From contig JADJNH010000005.1 in NCBI GenBank assembly GCA_016714365.1, forward strand, positions 1,092,501-1,156,500: a DNA stretch of 64,000 nt. Reading direction: 5' to 3'. Positions 38,683-48,015 of the stretch are shown here, piece after piece (position 1 is the first letter of the stretch; each line of letters begins with the position of its first letter). The translations under genes were made by a program, and so were the position numbers. The notes under the pieces are model-generated. The model was not told the origin of the DNA and made no database searches. It was given only the letters and a program-made list of their open reading frames with translations. The stretch comes from Candidatus Vicinibacter affinis (lineage in GTDB: Bacteria; Bacteroidota; Bacteroidia; Chitinophagales; Saprospiraceae).

Positions 38683-38945
38683 TCTAGGAAGGGCAATTAT
38701 ATTTTAATAGAAAACAGTATTAGGCCACAAGCTCTTGACAGAGGAAATTTATAATTTGCAGGTTCTCATGAATCTGCACATAGAGCTGCAATGATTTATT
38801 CCCTATTTGGAATCAGCAAGATTAACCGTATCAATCCACATGAATGGCTAAAAGATATTTAAAGTCGCATAAAGAACCATTCCATTAATCGAATCGCAGA
38901 GTTATTGCCTCATGATTGGAAGTCTCTACAGGAAAAGGCAGATAG
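38683..38945 (+). pseudogene. IS66 family transposase remnant (C-terminal domain)
   Basis: Translating this stretch gives ENSIRPQALDRGNL, stop, FAGSHESAHRAAMIYSLFG, SKINRINPHEWLKDI, stop, and IAELLPHDW. These match the conserved IS66 TnpC end (ENSIRPVALGRKN...FAGSHEAA...PHxWL...LLPHxW). Two in-frame stops and no N-terminal part remain, so it is a decayed relic. It marks an old insertion at the left edge of an accessory patch. Confidence 0.75.
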
Positions 38946-38964
38946 TTGGACGGATACGATAAAA
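38937..38964 (+). repeat. Left arm of a 28-bp inverted repeat
   Basis: GGCAGATAGTTGGACGGATACGATAAAA; the reverse complement of 42004-42031 matches with three mismatches, the last 17 bases being identical. The arms bracket a 3.1-kb AT-rich patch holding two genes and a pseudogene. Confidence 0.6.
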
Positions 38965-39141
38965 AGGCCACTCCCGACCTCGAAAATATATTTCCCCTTA
39001 TTATAAATAATAAGTATGATCCTTATTTTACTATGTTTTAATTAAATTCTGTTTTTGTCAAAAATAAACCTTCAAATATTTGGCACATTTGTTATATTTA
39101 CAAATCTTTTTTTAATTCCAAATTACATAAATATTATATTT

Positions 39142-41037
39142 TTGAAATCATTCAACAAGTTTATTAGAGGGAAACTAGTATTTATTATTTTAACTTTATT
39201 TTTTTTTACACAATGTTATAAAGAAATTAATACTTTTTCTCAACCAAGTAATAGGGAATTAGCTCACGCAAAACACTTATTTTCAGAATGGAAAAACAAT
39301 TCTAAAGAATTTTCTTCCAGTACTTTGTTAATGCAAAGAACTGATACTTTAATATATGATAGTTATAACAAGACACCGGATTGGTCAAATGCTGTTATTT
39401 ATTTTGATAATAATAAAAAGCAAACAGTAATAGAAGTGCCAATTCTACAAAACATTCAAAGTGCATATTATTATGAAGATCAGGATAATACTTCAGATAC
39501 TACATTTAGCTCAAATCAGAGATCATTAGTTATTATTCAGGATTCTTCTGGTTATTATTTTTTGGCCGTATGCAATATAATTCCAAACGAGAATTATGTA
39601 ATTGAAGGAGGTATAAATTCAAATAACAATTATAGAACTAAAGAAAATAGTTTTGATGGTGTAGTATTCTATACAGATTGGGATGATTACATATTAGAAG
39701 GCTATAAGTTTACAGATGGAGAATGTAGCGCAATCATTGACAGTATTATACATGACTCAAATGACACTGTTAATATATTAAGACCTCGCACTGATCCTTG
39801 TTTTATCATTCAAATTTGCGAGAAGATTTGGGTTCAATGTGGTCCTTTTACTTTTGGGGAATTACAACCAAGAGAATTTTGTGAACATATTTATTGTCAA
39901 AATTTTATAGTTTGTCCAGAAACTTTAAATAGTAGTGCAAATGGAAAAGGAGGTTACCGAGGAACAAGCGGATTAAAAAATGGCTGGAATAATTCGGGGA
40001 ATGGAAACTCCAATGGAGGCGGAAATAGTGGAGGTTTAAATCTAGGCCATTTTAAAGATGATTGTGGAGATAATCCAGGCTTCTCTAATGAATTATCGGG
40101 TATAATTTCAGAATGTAATACAATTTTTAAAGGCAATTACCCATTGTTTAAAAAATGTCTTACTACTGCCTTATTTAATTACGGTGAAGAAGTTAATCCT
40201 GAATGTGTACTTGAAGCTTTCGAGTTAGATAATGAAGATTGTATAATGAATTCCCCTGGTCTCTATGCTAAAATAGTTGAATTGTTAAAATCTAATATTA
40301 GTTCCGCATGTGATCCTACTAAGTCAGTCTCGGAAATCATTAATGAATTGACGGATGAAGCATGCTCTCAGTCTGGAGACCCACTGGATAATATTGAAGA
40401 GAAATTAGCTAAGGGGGATTATATTAAAGAAAGTCCTTCATTTAAAAGTGTTCCTCGGTTGAAATGTCTTTGGGAAAAATTGAAAATTTCAGGAAGTTCA
40501 TTGTATTGCAATACATTTGATGACTTTGAAGATAAAACCAAGCATACTTTAAAATTATGGGTTCAAGATGTAGTAGATGGAAGAGCTGAAACGGTTCCTG
40601 TTGGTAATGATATACACATTATTATTGATTGGGAAGAGATTAAAAATGAATGTGATATCCAGATTATCACAACTTTATTGCATGAAGGTTTACATGCCTT
40701 TATAGAAAATTTATATCTGGCAGCTAACAAATATAATAAAAATATTGATGATTATTTTCCTAATTATCAATCATATTTGAATCAATATGGACCAAATTAT
40801 GGTATCGCTGACCATGAATATTTGGCTGCCCATTGGATTCAAAAAATTGTGGATGGATTAAAAGATATTTATGGTAATACATTTACAGATGGTGAGTATT
40901 TGGCTTTTGCATGGCAGGGGCTTCGAAATACAGATGCTTGGGCAAGTTTTTGGGCAAATTTGTCAAATACCCAAAGAAACCAAATCAATACAAACTTGAC
41001 TAGCGGATTATCCAAATGTACTAAAACATGTTTATAA
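39142..41037 (+). CDS. Putative HExxH zinc-metalloprotease-like lipoprotein
   Basis: About 631 aa. No ATG is available near the start; TTG 39142 is chosen because it begins a lipoprotein-like leader (KSFNKFIRGKLVFIILTLFFFTQC), the frame being open from TTG 39055. A Gly/Asn/Ser-rich linker (~310-330) separates an N-terminal beta-rich part from a Cys-containing C-terminal half. TTLLHEGLHAFIENLY gives an HExxH zinc motif (HEGLH, ~513). Low GC and low-complexity composition suggest recent acquisition. The next gene overlaps its end by 10 bp. Substrate unknown. Confidence 0.6.
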   Translation: MKSFNKFIRGKLVFIILTLFFFTQCYKEINTFSQPSNRELAHAKHLFSEWKNNSKEFSSSTLLMQRTDTLIYDSYNKTPDWSNAVIYFDNNKKQTVIEVPILQNIQSAYYYEDQDNTSDTTFSSNQRSLVIIQDSSGYYFLAVCNIIPNENYVIEGGINSNNNYRTKENSFDGVVFYTDWDDYILEGYKFTDGECSAIIDSIIHDSNDTVNILRPRTDPCFIIQICEKIWVQCGPFTFGELQPREFCEHIYCQNFIVCPETLNSSANGKGGYRGTSGLKNGWNNSGNGNSNGGGNSGGLNLGHFKDDCGDNPGFSNELSGIISECNTIFKGNYPLFKKCLTTALFNYGEEVNPECVLEAFELDNEDCIMNSPGLYAKIVELLKSNISSACDPTKSVSEIINELTDEACSQSGDPLDNIEEKLAKGDYIKESPSFKSVPRLKCLWEKLKISGSSLYCNTFDDFEDKTKHTLKLWVQDVVDGRAETVPVGNDIHIIIDWEEIKNECDIQIITTLLHEGLHAFIENLYLAANKYNKNIDDYFPNYQSYLNQYGPNYGIADHEYLAAHWIQKIVDGLKDIYGNTFTDGEYLAFAWQGLRNTDAWASFWANLSNTQRNQINTNLTSGLSKCTKTCL

Positions 41038-41663
41038 TATTTATTTTACTTCTACTAACAAGTTGTCAAAAACCCACCACCGCCATCTATGTTAATGAGC
41101 ATAGCCAATTAATTTTTCAAAAGAATGACAGTTTATTTATTTCTAGTTTTCCTTTAGGTTTTATAAAAATAAATAATTTTTCAAATCCTAAAACCATAAA
41201 GGTTCATTCAACGGATATAGGTTGTGATGATTTAGAAGGTGATACATACAACATTGAATTGACAATTTCAAAGATGAATAATTCATTTTTACTTCAATTT
41301 AATGATACTTGTGCTGAAAATTCGAACCATTCAGGGGAATATTCTCAATTGATTTTAGAGCCAATTAAATGGGATTCGCTTAAAATTCATTTTGTACACA
41401 GCGAAGAATATGATGTGATTGTACATCGTGATAATATCAAGAAGTTATCTAACAATAATAATTTATTGGATTTTGATTCAGAAATTTTACTTTTTTTTAA
41501 TGATAAACTTAATAACGATAAACGTTATACTCGATCAATAGAAGTTCCGGAAATTATAATGTTCCATAAGGGTTTAGTAATTAAAAAAAAGAGACGAGGA
41601 TATATACCTAACTATTTAAGCAATATTAAAAAGCTAAGTTATTCTAAATTTAATTATAATTAA
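41028..41663 (+). CDS. Hypothetical lipoprotein overlapping the HExxH gene
   Basis: 211 aa with a lipoprotein signal (MFIIFILLLLTSC). The body is polar and Asn-rich with no recognised domain. Its ATG lies 10 bp inside the preceding gene, so the two are translated together. A secreted protease followed by a small exported protein in overlap recalls the modules at 55-63 kb, though the sequences are not visibly alike. Confidence 0.65.
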   Translation: MFIIFILLLLTSCQKPTTAIYVNEHSQLIFQKNDSLFISSFPLGFIKINNFSNPKTIKVHSTDIGCDDLEGDTYNIELTISKMNNSFLLQFNDTCAENSNHSGEYSQLILEPIKWDSLKIHFVHSEEYDVIVHRDNIKKLSNNNNLLDFDSEILLFFNDKLNNDKRYTRSIEVPEIIMFHKGLVIKKKRRGYIPNYLSNIKKLSYSKFNYN

Positions 41664-41743
41664 TATTGATAAAAATTTAATTATTTTTATTTGTGATGGA
41701 AAGCATAATTCAAAATAATGTTGTCGCACTTAAATTTTCCTTC

Positions 41744-42054
41744 CTACTCTCCATATAATTCTGCATCTACTTGACTATCTCCATTACTGTCAAAGCCTGA
41801 AACTTTGATATTGACTTTCAAATAGGAATTGGTTCCTGTGGTACCGAATTGATCCTGTATGTAAATGAGACCATGCGTTCCGCGGTGACCCATTTTGGTT
41901 TTGACCGCTATAACTTTACCTGTTAGTGTAATTCATGATTCTAGCCTGTCTTTGAGTCCGGGTGTTTGTTGAATGACAGCGGGCAATAGTTTATAGTCTT
42001 TTATTTTATCGTATCCGTCCTACAAACTGCCACATCCCATGGTTCCTATGGATA
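41744..42054 (-). pseudogene. Remnant of a small lipoprotein gene
   Basis: On the minus strand the frame reads LLSIGTMGCGSL, stop, DGYDKIKDYKLLPAVIQQ, LKDRLES, stop, ITLTGKVIAVKTKMGHRGT, GLIYIQDQFGTTGTNSYL and ends VDAELYGE, stop. The consistent protein-like reading interrupted by two stops, with a lipobox-like MGCGS, indicates a decayed lipoprotein gene. Family unknown. Confidence 0.55.
42004..42031 (-). repeat. Right arm of the 28-bp inverted repeat
   Basis: Reverse complement partner of 38937-38964. It lies within the lipoprotein pseudogene, so the arms may be two remnants of one gene family instead of true element ends. Confidence 0.55.
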
Positions 42055-42264
42055 ATAACTATGTGCAAAATAAGTAGGTCTAAGTAAGTATTTGAGAAAA
42101 TGTAGGATGGCTACAGGAATAGAAATTCAAACGCATTGAATGGTTGAATCAAATTCATAACAACAAGGTAATTGTTATGAGTTATGATGAACTCATATTT
42201 TCATTCACCATGTATGCTTTACACTAAAACAATCTTGTCAGACGATAAGACTTCATCTTTAAAA

Positions 42265-45200
42265 TTATCCTTTGCCATTGATTTTGTAGTGAACACCCAA
42301 TTCATCCAATTCAGAAAACAATTCTCCGCTTGCAGTTACTTTTCTCTTTATACCCAGAAATGCCAGGCTTAACTCTTGTTCGGTATCCAGAATATTGAAT
42401 CGGATGATTTGATGTCCTTTGTGTTTTTTTAATGTTTGGTCCAGACGCTTGATCATGTCTTTGTTGACAGATCTAAGGTTGATGTACATCAACAACTTTT
42501 GGACAGTATATTCCAATGCAGAACTGAGCAGCATGATGTTCTCCACTTTAAAAAACCACTCATCGCTGTTGCGCCAGGTATCTTTACCGTAGGTCCCCTC
42601 TACCAAAATCGAAACACCCGGTTCCAGCAAATTTCTTTTGTTCCGGTAGAGTTCTTTATTCGCATTAAACGCAAAATTTCCATGGTAGTCCTGTAAAGTA
42701 AAACTCGCATATCCTTCGCCGGCTTTATTGGTCTTGTGCTGTACATTGCTGATCACACCCGCCAAACGGAGTTTGATGCCATTGGTTTCGTCTTTCTGAT
42801 ATCGTGGCAAAGCATCCAGTGTGCAACTGGTGGCATATTTAACCTCATGCTTGAAGTCATCAAGTGGATGAGCACTTAGATAAATACCCGCAACTTCTAC
42901 TTCATGCTCCAGTTTTTCTATGCTGTTCCAGGGTTCTGCCTGTGGAGGTGAAGGGGGCATTACCTCCTGAGTATCGAATGCCCCGAATAAGGAACCTTGT
43001 GAATTGTTTTGTGAATTCTGATATTGCTGTCCCCAACGAATCATATACTCCACATAGGTATTGTACTTTTCGAAGGGGGCAAAGTATTGTGCACGGTGCA
43101 CGCCTTCAAAACTGTCAAATGCACCTCCGTACACACAACTTTCGATGACTTTCTTGTTGGCAGACCGCGTACCCATGCGCTTGATGAAATCACCAAAATC
43201 TTTGAAAGGGCCGTTTTTTTCTTTTTCAATGATTAGCTCTTCTACCGGTCCTTCTCCGACTCCTTTTAAAGCCGACAATCCAAACCGTATTTCTCCTCTG
43301 GCATTTACGGTGAAATCTATTTCACTCTCGTTGATGTCAGGACCGAGTACTTTAATTTTCATCCGGTTGCATTCGTGCAGATAATGGCCTAGATCATCCA
43401 TTTTATTTTTTTTGGACGTAAGCACCGCCGCCATGTATTCCGCAGGATAGTGGGCTTTCAGGTAGGCGGTCTGGAAGGCCAGGATGGAGTAGGCCGCCGC
43501 GTGGGAACGGTTGAATCCGTAAGAAGCAAATTTGGCCATCGTGTCGAAGATTTCCACCGCCTTGGTTTCTTCAATTCCTTTGGCAGTCGTCCTTTCTACA
43601 AATATGGATTTTTGCTTGTCCATCTCTTCCTTCTTCTTCTTTCCCATCGCCCTCCTGAGAATGTCTGCTTCTCCCAGACTGTAATCTGCCATGATCTGCG
43701 CAGCCTGCATGATCTGTTCCTGATAGACCATGATTCCATAAGTGGGACTGAGCAAATCTTTCATCCATTCATGGGGGTACACCACTTGAAGTCTGCCGGA
43801 CTTCCGCGCAATGAATTCATCAATGTAATCCATCGGTCCCGGCCTGAAAAGTGCATTCATGGCAATGATGTCCTCAATATTGCCCGGCTTCAGATTCTTG
43901 AGATGTCCCCGCATTCCCTCGGATTCGAACTGGAACACACCGATCGTATTTCCCAATTGGAAGAGTTCCAGAGTGAGCGGATCGTCCAGCGGAATTTCCT
44001 TTATCTCCAGCTCAAAACCCTCCCCAAGCCTTCTTTTAATGATTTTAAGGGTATCGTCGATGATGGAAAGCGTAGCCAGACCAAGAAAGTCCATTTTAAT
44101 CAATCCGGTTGACTCAATCACACTCCCTTCTACCTGGGTGACCCACAAGTCGGTATCTTTTGCAGTGGAGACCGGAATAAAATTCATGATGTCTTCGGGG
44201 GCAATGATCACTGCAGAGGCATGTACGCCTACACTCTTGACAGAGCCTTCCAGCTCTTTCGCAGTTTTCAATACTTCAGCTTCCAGTCCTGTGGACTGAA
44301 ATATTTTTCTAAGTTCGGAGATTTTAACTTTTTCGTCCGGTGTAAAATCATCCGAAACCTGTTGTTCCAGATCCAGCAGGTTTTTTAAGTAAACGCCGGG
44401 TTTGGCGGGAACGAGTTTGGCAAGCCGGTCTGCGGATGACAGATCCAGTCTTTTGACTCTGGCTACATCACGGATGGAGGATTTGGCCGCCATGGTTCCG
44501 AAGGTGACGATTTGGGCTACCTGATTTCTTCCATATTTCTCTACGACATAGTTCAGCACTTTATCCCTGCCGCGGTCGTCAAAATCTATATCTATATCGG
44601 GCATGCTGATACGCTCCGGATTCAGAAATCGCTCGAAGAGTAAATTATATTTAATTGGATCAATGTCGGTGATGGTCAGGCAATAGGCAACGGCGGATCC
44701 TGCAGCTGATCCTCTTCCCGGGCCTACGCCTACTGAAAGTTTACGTGCAGCCTGAATGAAATCCTGAACAATCAGGAAGTAGCCCACAAACCCCATTTTC
44801 TCAATGACTTCAAGCTCAAAGTCCAATCGGGATTTTACCTGCGCAGTGATCGTGCCATAGCGCTTTTTCGCACCTTCATATACCAGGTGTCTCAGATAGC
44901 CGGCCTGATCCTGAAACTCAGCGGGAATCGGAAAAGCGGGTAGCAGAATGTCCCGCTCCAGATTGGGCGTATAGCATTTGTCAGCGATCTCCATCGTATG
45001 ATCAAGCGCAAAAGGGACATCGGCAAACCGTTCAGACATTTGATCGTGCGTTTTGAAAAAATACTCCGGACTCGAAAATTTAAATCTCGATTCTTCATCA
45101 ACGAACGAGTTGGTATTCACACACAAGAGGATGTCATGTGGTATGGAGTCTTTCTCTTCCAGATAATGGACATCGTTGGTCGCAATGACTTTGACATTGT

Positions 45201-45822
45201 ATTTTTTGGCCAGTGCTAATAAATGCTGATTTACCTGTTCCTGGCTGATGCCAATTCCATCAAGGTCATCATTGCCATGCTGTCGCTGAATCTCTATATA
45301 AAAATCCTCCCCCAGAAGATTCAGCCACCATTGCAAGAGCCTTTCAGCCTCCTCCATTTTTCCTTTGATAATGGCTTGCGGAATTTCAGCCCCGATGCAA
45401 CAACTGGTCGCGATGAGTCCCTTATGGTGAAGTTGGATAAGCTCTTTGTCTATCCTAGGAAATTTACCGTATAACCCTTCGATGTAACCCAGCGAACAAA
45501 GTTTGGAAAGGTTTTTATATCCTTCTTCATTTTTCGCCAGCAGGAGCTGGTGGAATCGTTCGTCTTTCTCACCTCCGGATTTTAGAAAAGATTGTTTACG
45601 CCTGTCCTCGACCATGTAAAATTCGCAACCCAGTATGGGTTTCAATCCATTTGCACGAGCCTCCTTCACGAAGGAGTAACATCCGAACATATTGCCGTGG
45701 TCTGTAAGGGCAACGGCTTTCATTTTATCGGCTTTTGCCTTAGCCATCATGGACTTGATGTCCGTAGCACCGTCAAGCAATGAAAACTGGGTATGGCAGT
45801 GCAGATGACAAAATTCAGGCAT
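42265..45822 (-). CDS. dnaE: DNA polymerase III alpha subunit
   Basis: 1185 aa replicative polymerase. The N-terminal PHP domain starts FCHLHCHTQFSLLDGATD; the catalytic palm contains PDIDIDFDDRGRDKVLNYV and the third Asp region; VGPGRGSAAGSAVAYCL is the Pol3 nucleotide-binding motif. Helix-hairpin-helix and OB-fold (LAGVISNVQHKTNKAGEGYASFTLQD) domains follow. Functions in the replisome with the sliding clamp. Core chromosomal gene inside otherwise accessory DNA. Preceded by TAAATTTG. Confidence 0.96.
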   Translation of the reverse strand: MPEFCHLHCHTQFSLLDGATDIKSMMAKAKADKMKAVALTDHGNMFGCYSFVKEARANGLKPILGCEFYMVEDRRKQSFLKSGGEKDERFHQLLLAKNEEGYKNLSKLCSLGYIEGLYGKFPRIDKELIQLHHKGLIATSCCIGAEIPQAIIKGKMEEAERLLQWWLNLLGEDFYIEIQRQHGNDDLDGIGISQEQVNQHLLALAKKYNVKVIATNDVHYLEEKDSIPHDILLCVNTNSFVDEESRFKFSSPEYFFKTHDQMSERFADVPFALDHTMEIADKCYTPNLERDILLPAFPIPAEFQDQAGYLRHLVYEGAKKRYGTITAQVKSRLDFELEVIEKMGFVGYFLIVQDFIQAARKLSVGVGPGRGSAAGSAVAYCLTITDIDPIKYNLLFERFLNPERISMPDIDIDFDDRGRDKVLNYVVEKYGRNQVAQIVTFGTMAAKSSIRDVARVKRLDLSSADRLAKLVPAKPGVYLKNLLDLEQQVSDDFTPDEKVKISELRKIFQSTGLEAEVLKTAKELEGSVKSVGVHASAVIIAPEDIMNFIPVSTAKDTDLWVTQVEGSVIESTGLIKMDFLGLATLSIIDDTLKIIKRRLGEGFELEIKEIPLDDPLTLELFQLGNTIGVFQFESEGMRGHLKNLKPGNIEDIIAMNALFRPGPMDYIDEFIARKSGRLQVVYPHEWMKDLLSPTYGIMVYQEQIMQAAQIMADYSLGEADILRRAMGKKKKEEMDKQKSIFVERTTAKGIEETKAVEIFDTMAKFASYGFNRSHAAAYSILAFQTAYLKAHYPAEYMAAVLTSKKNKMDDLGHYLHECNRMKIKVLGPDINESEIDFTVNARGEIRFGLSALKGVGEGPVEELIIEKEKNGPFKDFGDFIKRMGTRSANKKVIESCVYGGAFDSFEGVHRAQYFAPFEKYNTYVEYMIRWGQQYQNSQNNSQGSLFGAFDTQEVMPPSPPQAEPWNSIEKLEHEVEVAGIYLSAHPLDDFKHEVKYATSCTLDALPRYQKDETNGIKLRLAGVISNVQHKTNKAGEGYASFTLQDYHGNFAFNANKELYRNKRNLLEPGVSILVEGTYGKDTWRNSDEWFFKVENIMLLSSALEYTVQKLLMYINLRSVNKDMIKRLDQTLKKHKGHQIIRFNILDTEQELSLAFLGIKRKVTASGELFSELDELGVHYKINGKG

Positions 45823-45847
45823 GGTGCGGTGGAGTCTTGGTGGGCTG

Positions 45848-45855
45848 CAAATTTA
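45848..45855 (-). promoter_or_regulatory. Possible -7 box for dnaE
   Basis: TAAATTTG on the minus strand, 25 bp before the dnaE ATG, matches TAnnTTTG. No TTTG -33 element at the expected spacing. Confidence 0.35.
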
Positions 45856-45891
45856 CGGCAGTTTTAAGATATTTGGATTTATTTAATATCT

Positions 45892-46204
45892 GGTCAGGTA
45901 TATTTAAGGGGATTAAGTAGAAACTAACCTCTTATTTAGCTGTATTAGTTAGATTCCAATGCCTCATATAGTTATCGAATGAGAATTTCAGCCCGGCCTT
46001 TTTCATTTTAGCTAAAACTGATTTAAAAAGCGTTTAGAACAAAATACTGTTTGAGCTCGCTTGCTGCTAAGCTAAAATATTTGTGACAGTAAGGCCAGGA
46101 GCTATTATGACTGTTTAAAGCGAGTTTATTTTGTTTAGCTTTTTAGATCAGTTTTAGCGTTAAAAAATGAAAACAGCCTTGATTTTTTTGGTTCTTTTTT
46201 GTAT
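45892..46204. repeat. Left part of the long palindromic repeat, interrupted by an IS110 element
   Basis: Aligns with 26298-26611. Here GCTAAAACTGATTTAAAAAGC is mirrored by GCTTTTTAGATCAGTTTTAGC with one mismatch, so the hairpin is better conserved than in the other copy. The match stops at GGTTCTTTTTTGTAT (ends 46204) and resumes at 47782. Confidence 0.8.
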
Positions 46205-46447
46205 CAAGTTTATAACAGCGGCTCCGCTCTCAATCCTTTAAAGTAACTTGCGAGATGTAAAGCAGTGTTTACAAAAACCGTTTTTTGTTATGGTGCTCGC
46301 AGCCCCTTATCAAGTTTGGTAGTGTTCTTTGAATGACAATCCATTTTGGTGGTTCGCCTTTGGCGAAACCCCGTTTAAGAGCTTATACGATAATTACTCA
46401 GAACCTTAACACTGCTTTCGTTTTATTCACTTTAAAATTTTAAGAAA
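46205..46447 (+). ncRNA. Candidate bridge RNA region of the IS110 element
   Basis: The left noncoding end precedes the transposase gene, the place where IS110 elements encode the bridge RNA that pairs with donor and target DNA. Structures visible: AGCGG-CT-CCGCT (from ~46215), GGTTCGCC-TTT-GGCGAAACC (46351-46370), and TTGCGAG/CTCGCA able to enclose the middle. GTTTTTTGTTATG near 46283 resembles the target TTCTTTTTTGTAT and could lie in a target-binding loop. Transcription is not shown by sequence alone. Confidence 0.45.
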
Positions 46448-47770
46448 ATGAAAGAAAAAAAAACAAAAGCATTTCCGATTATTTATCCTAACGCGGCAGG
46501 TATAGATATATCAAGCAAAGAACATTATGTAGCAGTTAATCCTGAATCCACTGAAAAACCAATAAGAGCCTTTGGCGCCTTTACTGAAGACTTACACGCC
46601 CTAGTTGTGTTTTTTAAAAGAATGCAAAGTAGATACAGTTGCTATGGAGGCTACCGGTATTTACTGGGTAAGTTTATTTTTAGTATTAGAAGATGCGGGT
46701 TTTGATGTTGTATTAGTTACAGCTAAACATGTAAAAAATGTAAGAGGAAAGAAAACAGATGTTAGCGATGCTGATTGGATACGTCAATTACACAGTTGCG
46801 GATTATTATCTGCAAGTTTTCAACCCGATAAGTTTACTCGTAAATTAAGAGCATATATGCGTCATCGAAAAAATTTAATTGAAATGTCAGCTACACATAT
46901 TCGCATGATGCATAAAGCTTTAGAACAAATGAATATTAAAATACAACATGTTATTGCGGATATTACAGGTAAATCTGGACAAGAGATCATAAAATCCATC
47001 ATAGCTGGTGAACGAAACGCAGAGATATTAGCATCTTGTTGCGATAGTAGAATTAGAGCTCATAAAAAAGAGGGTATTATAAAATCCTTAACGGGGGTTT
47101 GGAAAGAAGAACACGTTTTTGAACTAGAGCAAAGTTATTCAATATATCAATTCTATCATGCTAAGCTAAAGGAATGCGATGCTAAAATAGAAGAGCATCT
47201 TCGTGAAAAATCCGGAGTAGATACATTTGTGGAGCCCCAAAAAAAAGAAAAGAGTAATAAAAATAATTTGAATTTTAACGGAAAGGAAATGTTGTACGAA
47301 CTAACGGGGACGGATTTAGCAGAAATTTTTGGGATTACGGAAACAAATGCTATAGAAATTATAAGCGAAGTCGGATTAGATATGAGTAAATGGCCAACGG
47401 TAAAACACTTTACATCATGGTTAAACTTAGCCCCGAATAATAAAATATCAGGAGGGAAAGTATTAAGTAGCCGGATTCCAAAAAGAAAAACCACGCAGGT
47501 CAAATATTTAGAATGGCGGCGTTTGCCATACAGCGTAGCAAAAATTGGTTAGCGATGTTTTATAATCGTATAAAAGCAAAAAATGGGGCGCCAAAAGCAA
47601 TTGTTGCGACTGCAAGAAAAATTGCGGCTATTTTTTATAAAATGGTAAAAGAAAGGGTTAAATTTAACCCAATACCAATCGAAAAATATATGGATGGGTT
47701 TAAAGAAAATCAAATTAAGAAGTTAAAACGACAAGCTAAAAACCTTGGTTTACAGATAGTTGAAATGTAG
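46448..47770 (+). pseudogene. IS110 family transposase with two frameshifts
   Basis: Joined frames give about 440 aa. RuvC-like DEDD residues: Asp in AAGIDISSKEHY, Glu in VAMEATGIYW, Asp pair in KKTDVSDADWI; the C-terminal Transposase_20 domain ends MAAFAIQRSKNWLAMFYNRIK. The frame shifts +1 at a T6 tract (46610-46615) and back at an A5 tract (47486-47490). Removing one T and adding one A restores a smooth family-like reading, so either the gene is inactivated or the two are homopolymer sequencing errors. Confidence 0.85.
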
Positions 47771-47781
47771 TTACTTAAGAG

Positions 47782-47830
47782 ACAAAAAAGAACATTAATG
47801 ATAGGATTGAATTTAGGACAACTTTAAAAT
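47782..47830. repeat. Continuation of the long palindromic repeat after the IS
   Basis: ACAAAAAAGAAC followed by sequence like 26619-26660 of the uninterrupted copy (ATTTAGGACAACTTTA). The match stops near 47829; its expected continuation is found at 49776. Confidence 0.7.
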
Positions 47831-48015
47831 CCAATAGGCAACAATTTGTTGTAGTCCTTTATTGTAAATTGTTTAAGAAAGTGACTTGTACAAGCAAGTC
47901 ATTTTCTTTTAGTGAATGTAGGAAAAAATATTCGGTCAGCCCTTCCAAAAAAAATATACCTCAACAGAAAACTCTATTCATTGTGTTGAAACATCCCATT
48001 TAGCATATCTAAACA

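Larger units (their letters stand above)
46205..47781 (+). mobile_element. IS110-family insertion sequence in the loop of a palindrome
   Basis: Comparing the empty copy (26600-26629) with this copy places the element between GTTCTTTTTTGTAT and ACAAAAAAGAAC, in the 4-base TAAA loop of the palindrome; the boundaries are uncertain by a few bases. The 1.58-kb element has a 243-bp noncoding left end, a DEDD-Tnp_20 transposase and only ~11 bp of noncoding right end. No long terminal inverted repeats or target duplication are visible, as expected for IS110. Confidence 0.8.

Noticed and set aside
43061..44299. Plus-strand open frames of 100-220 aa within dnaE
   Set aside because: They are complementary-strand shadows of a strongly conserved gene.
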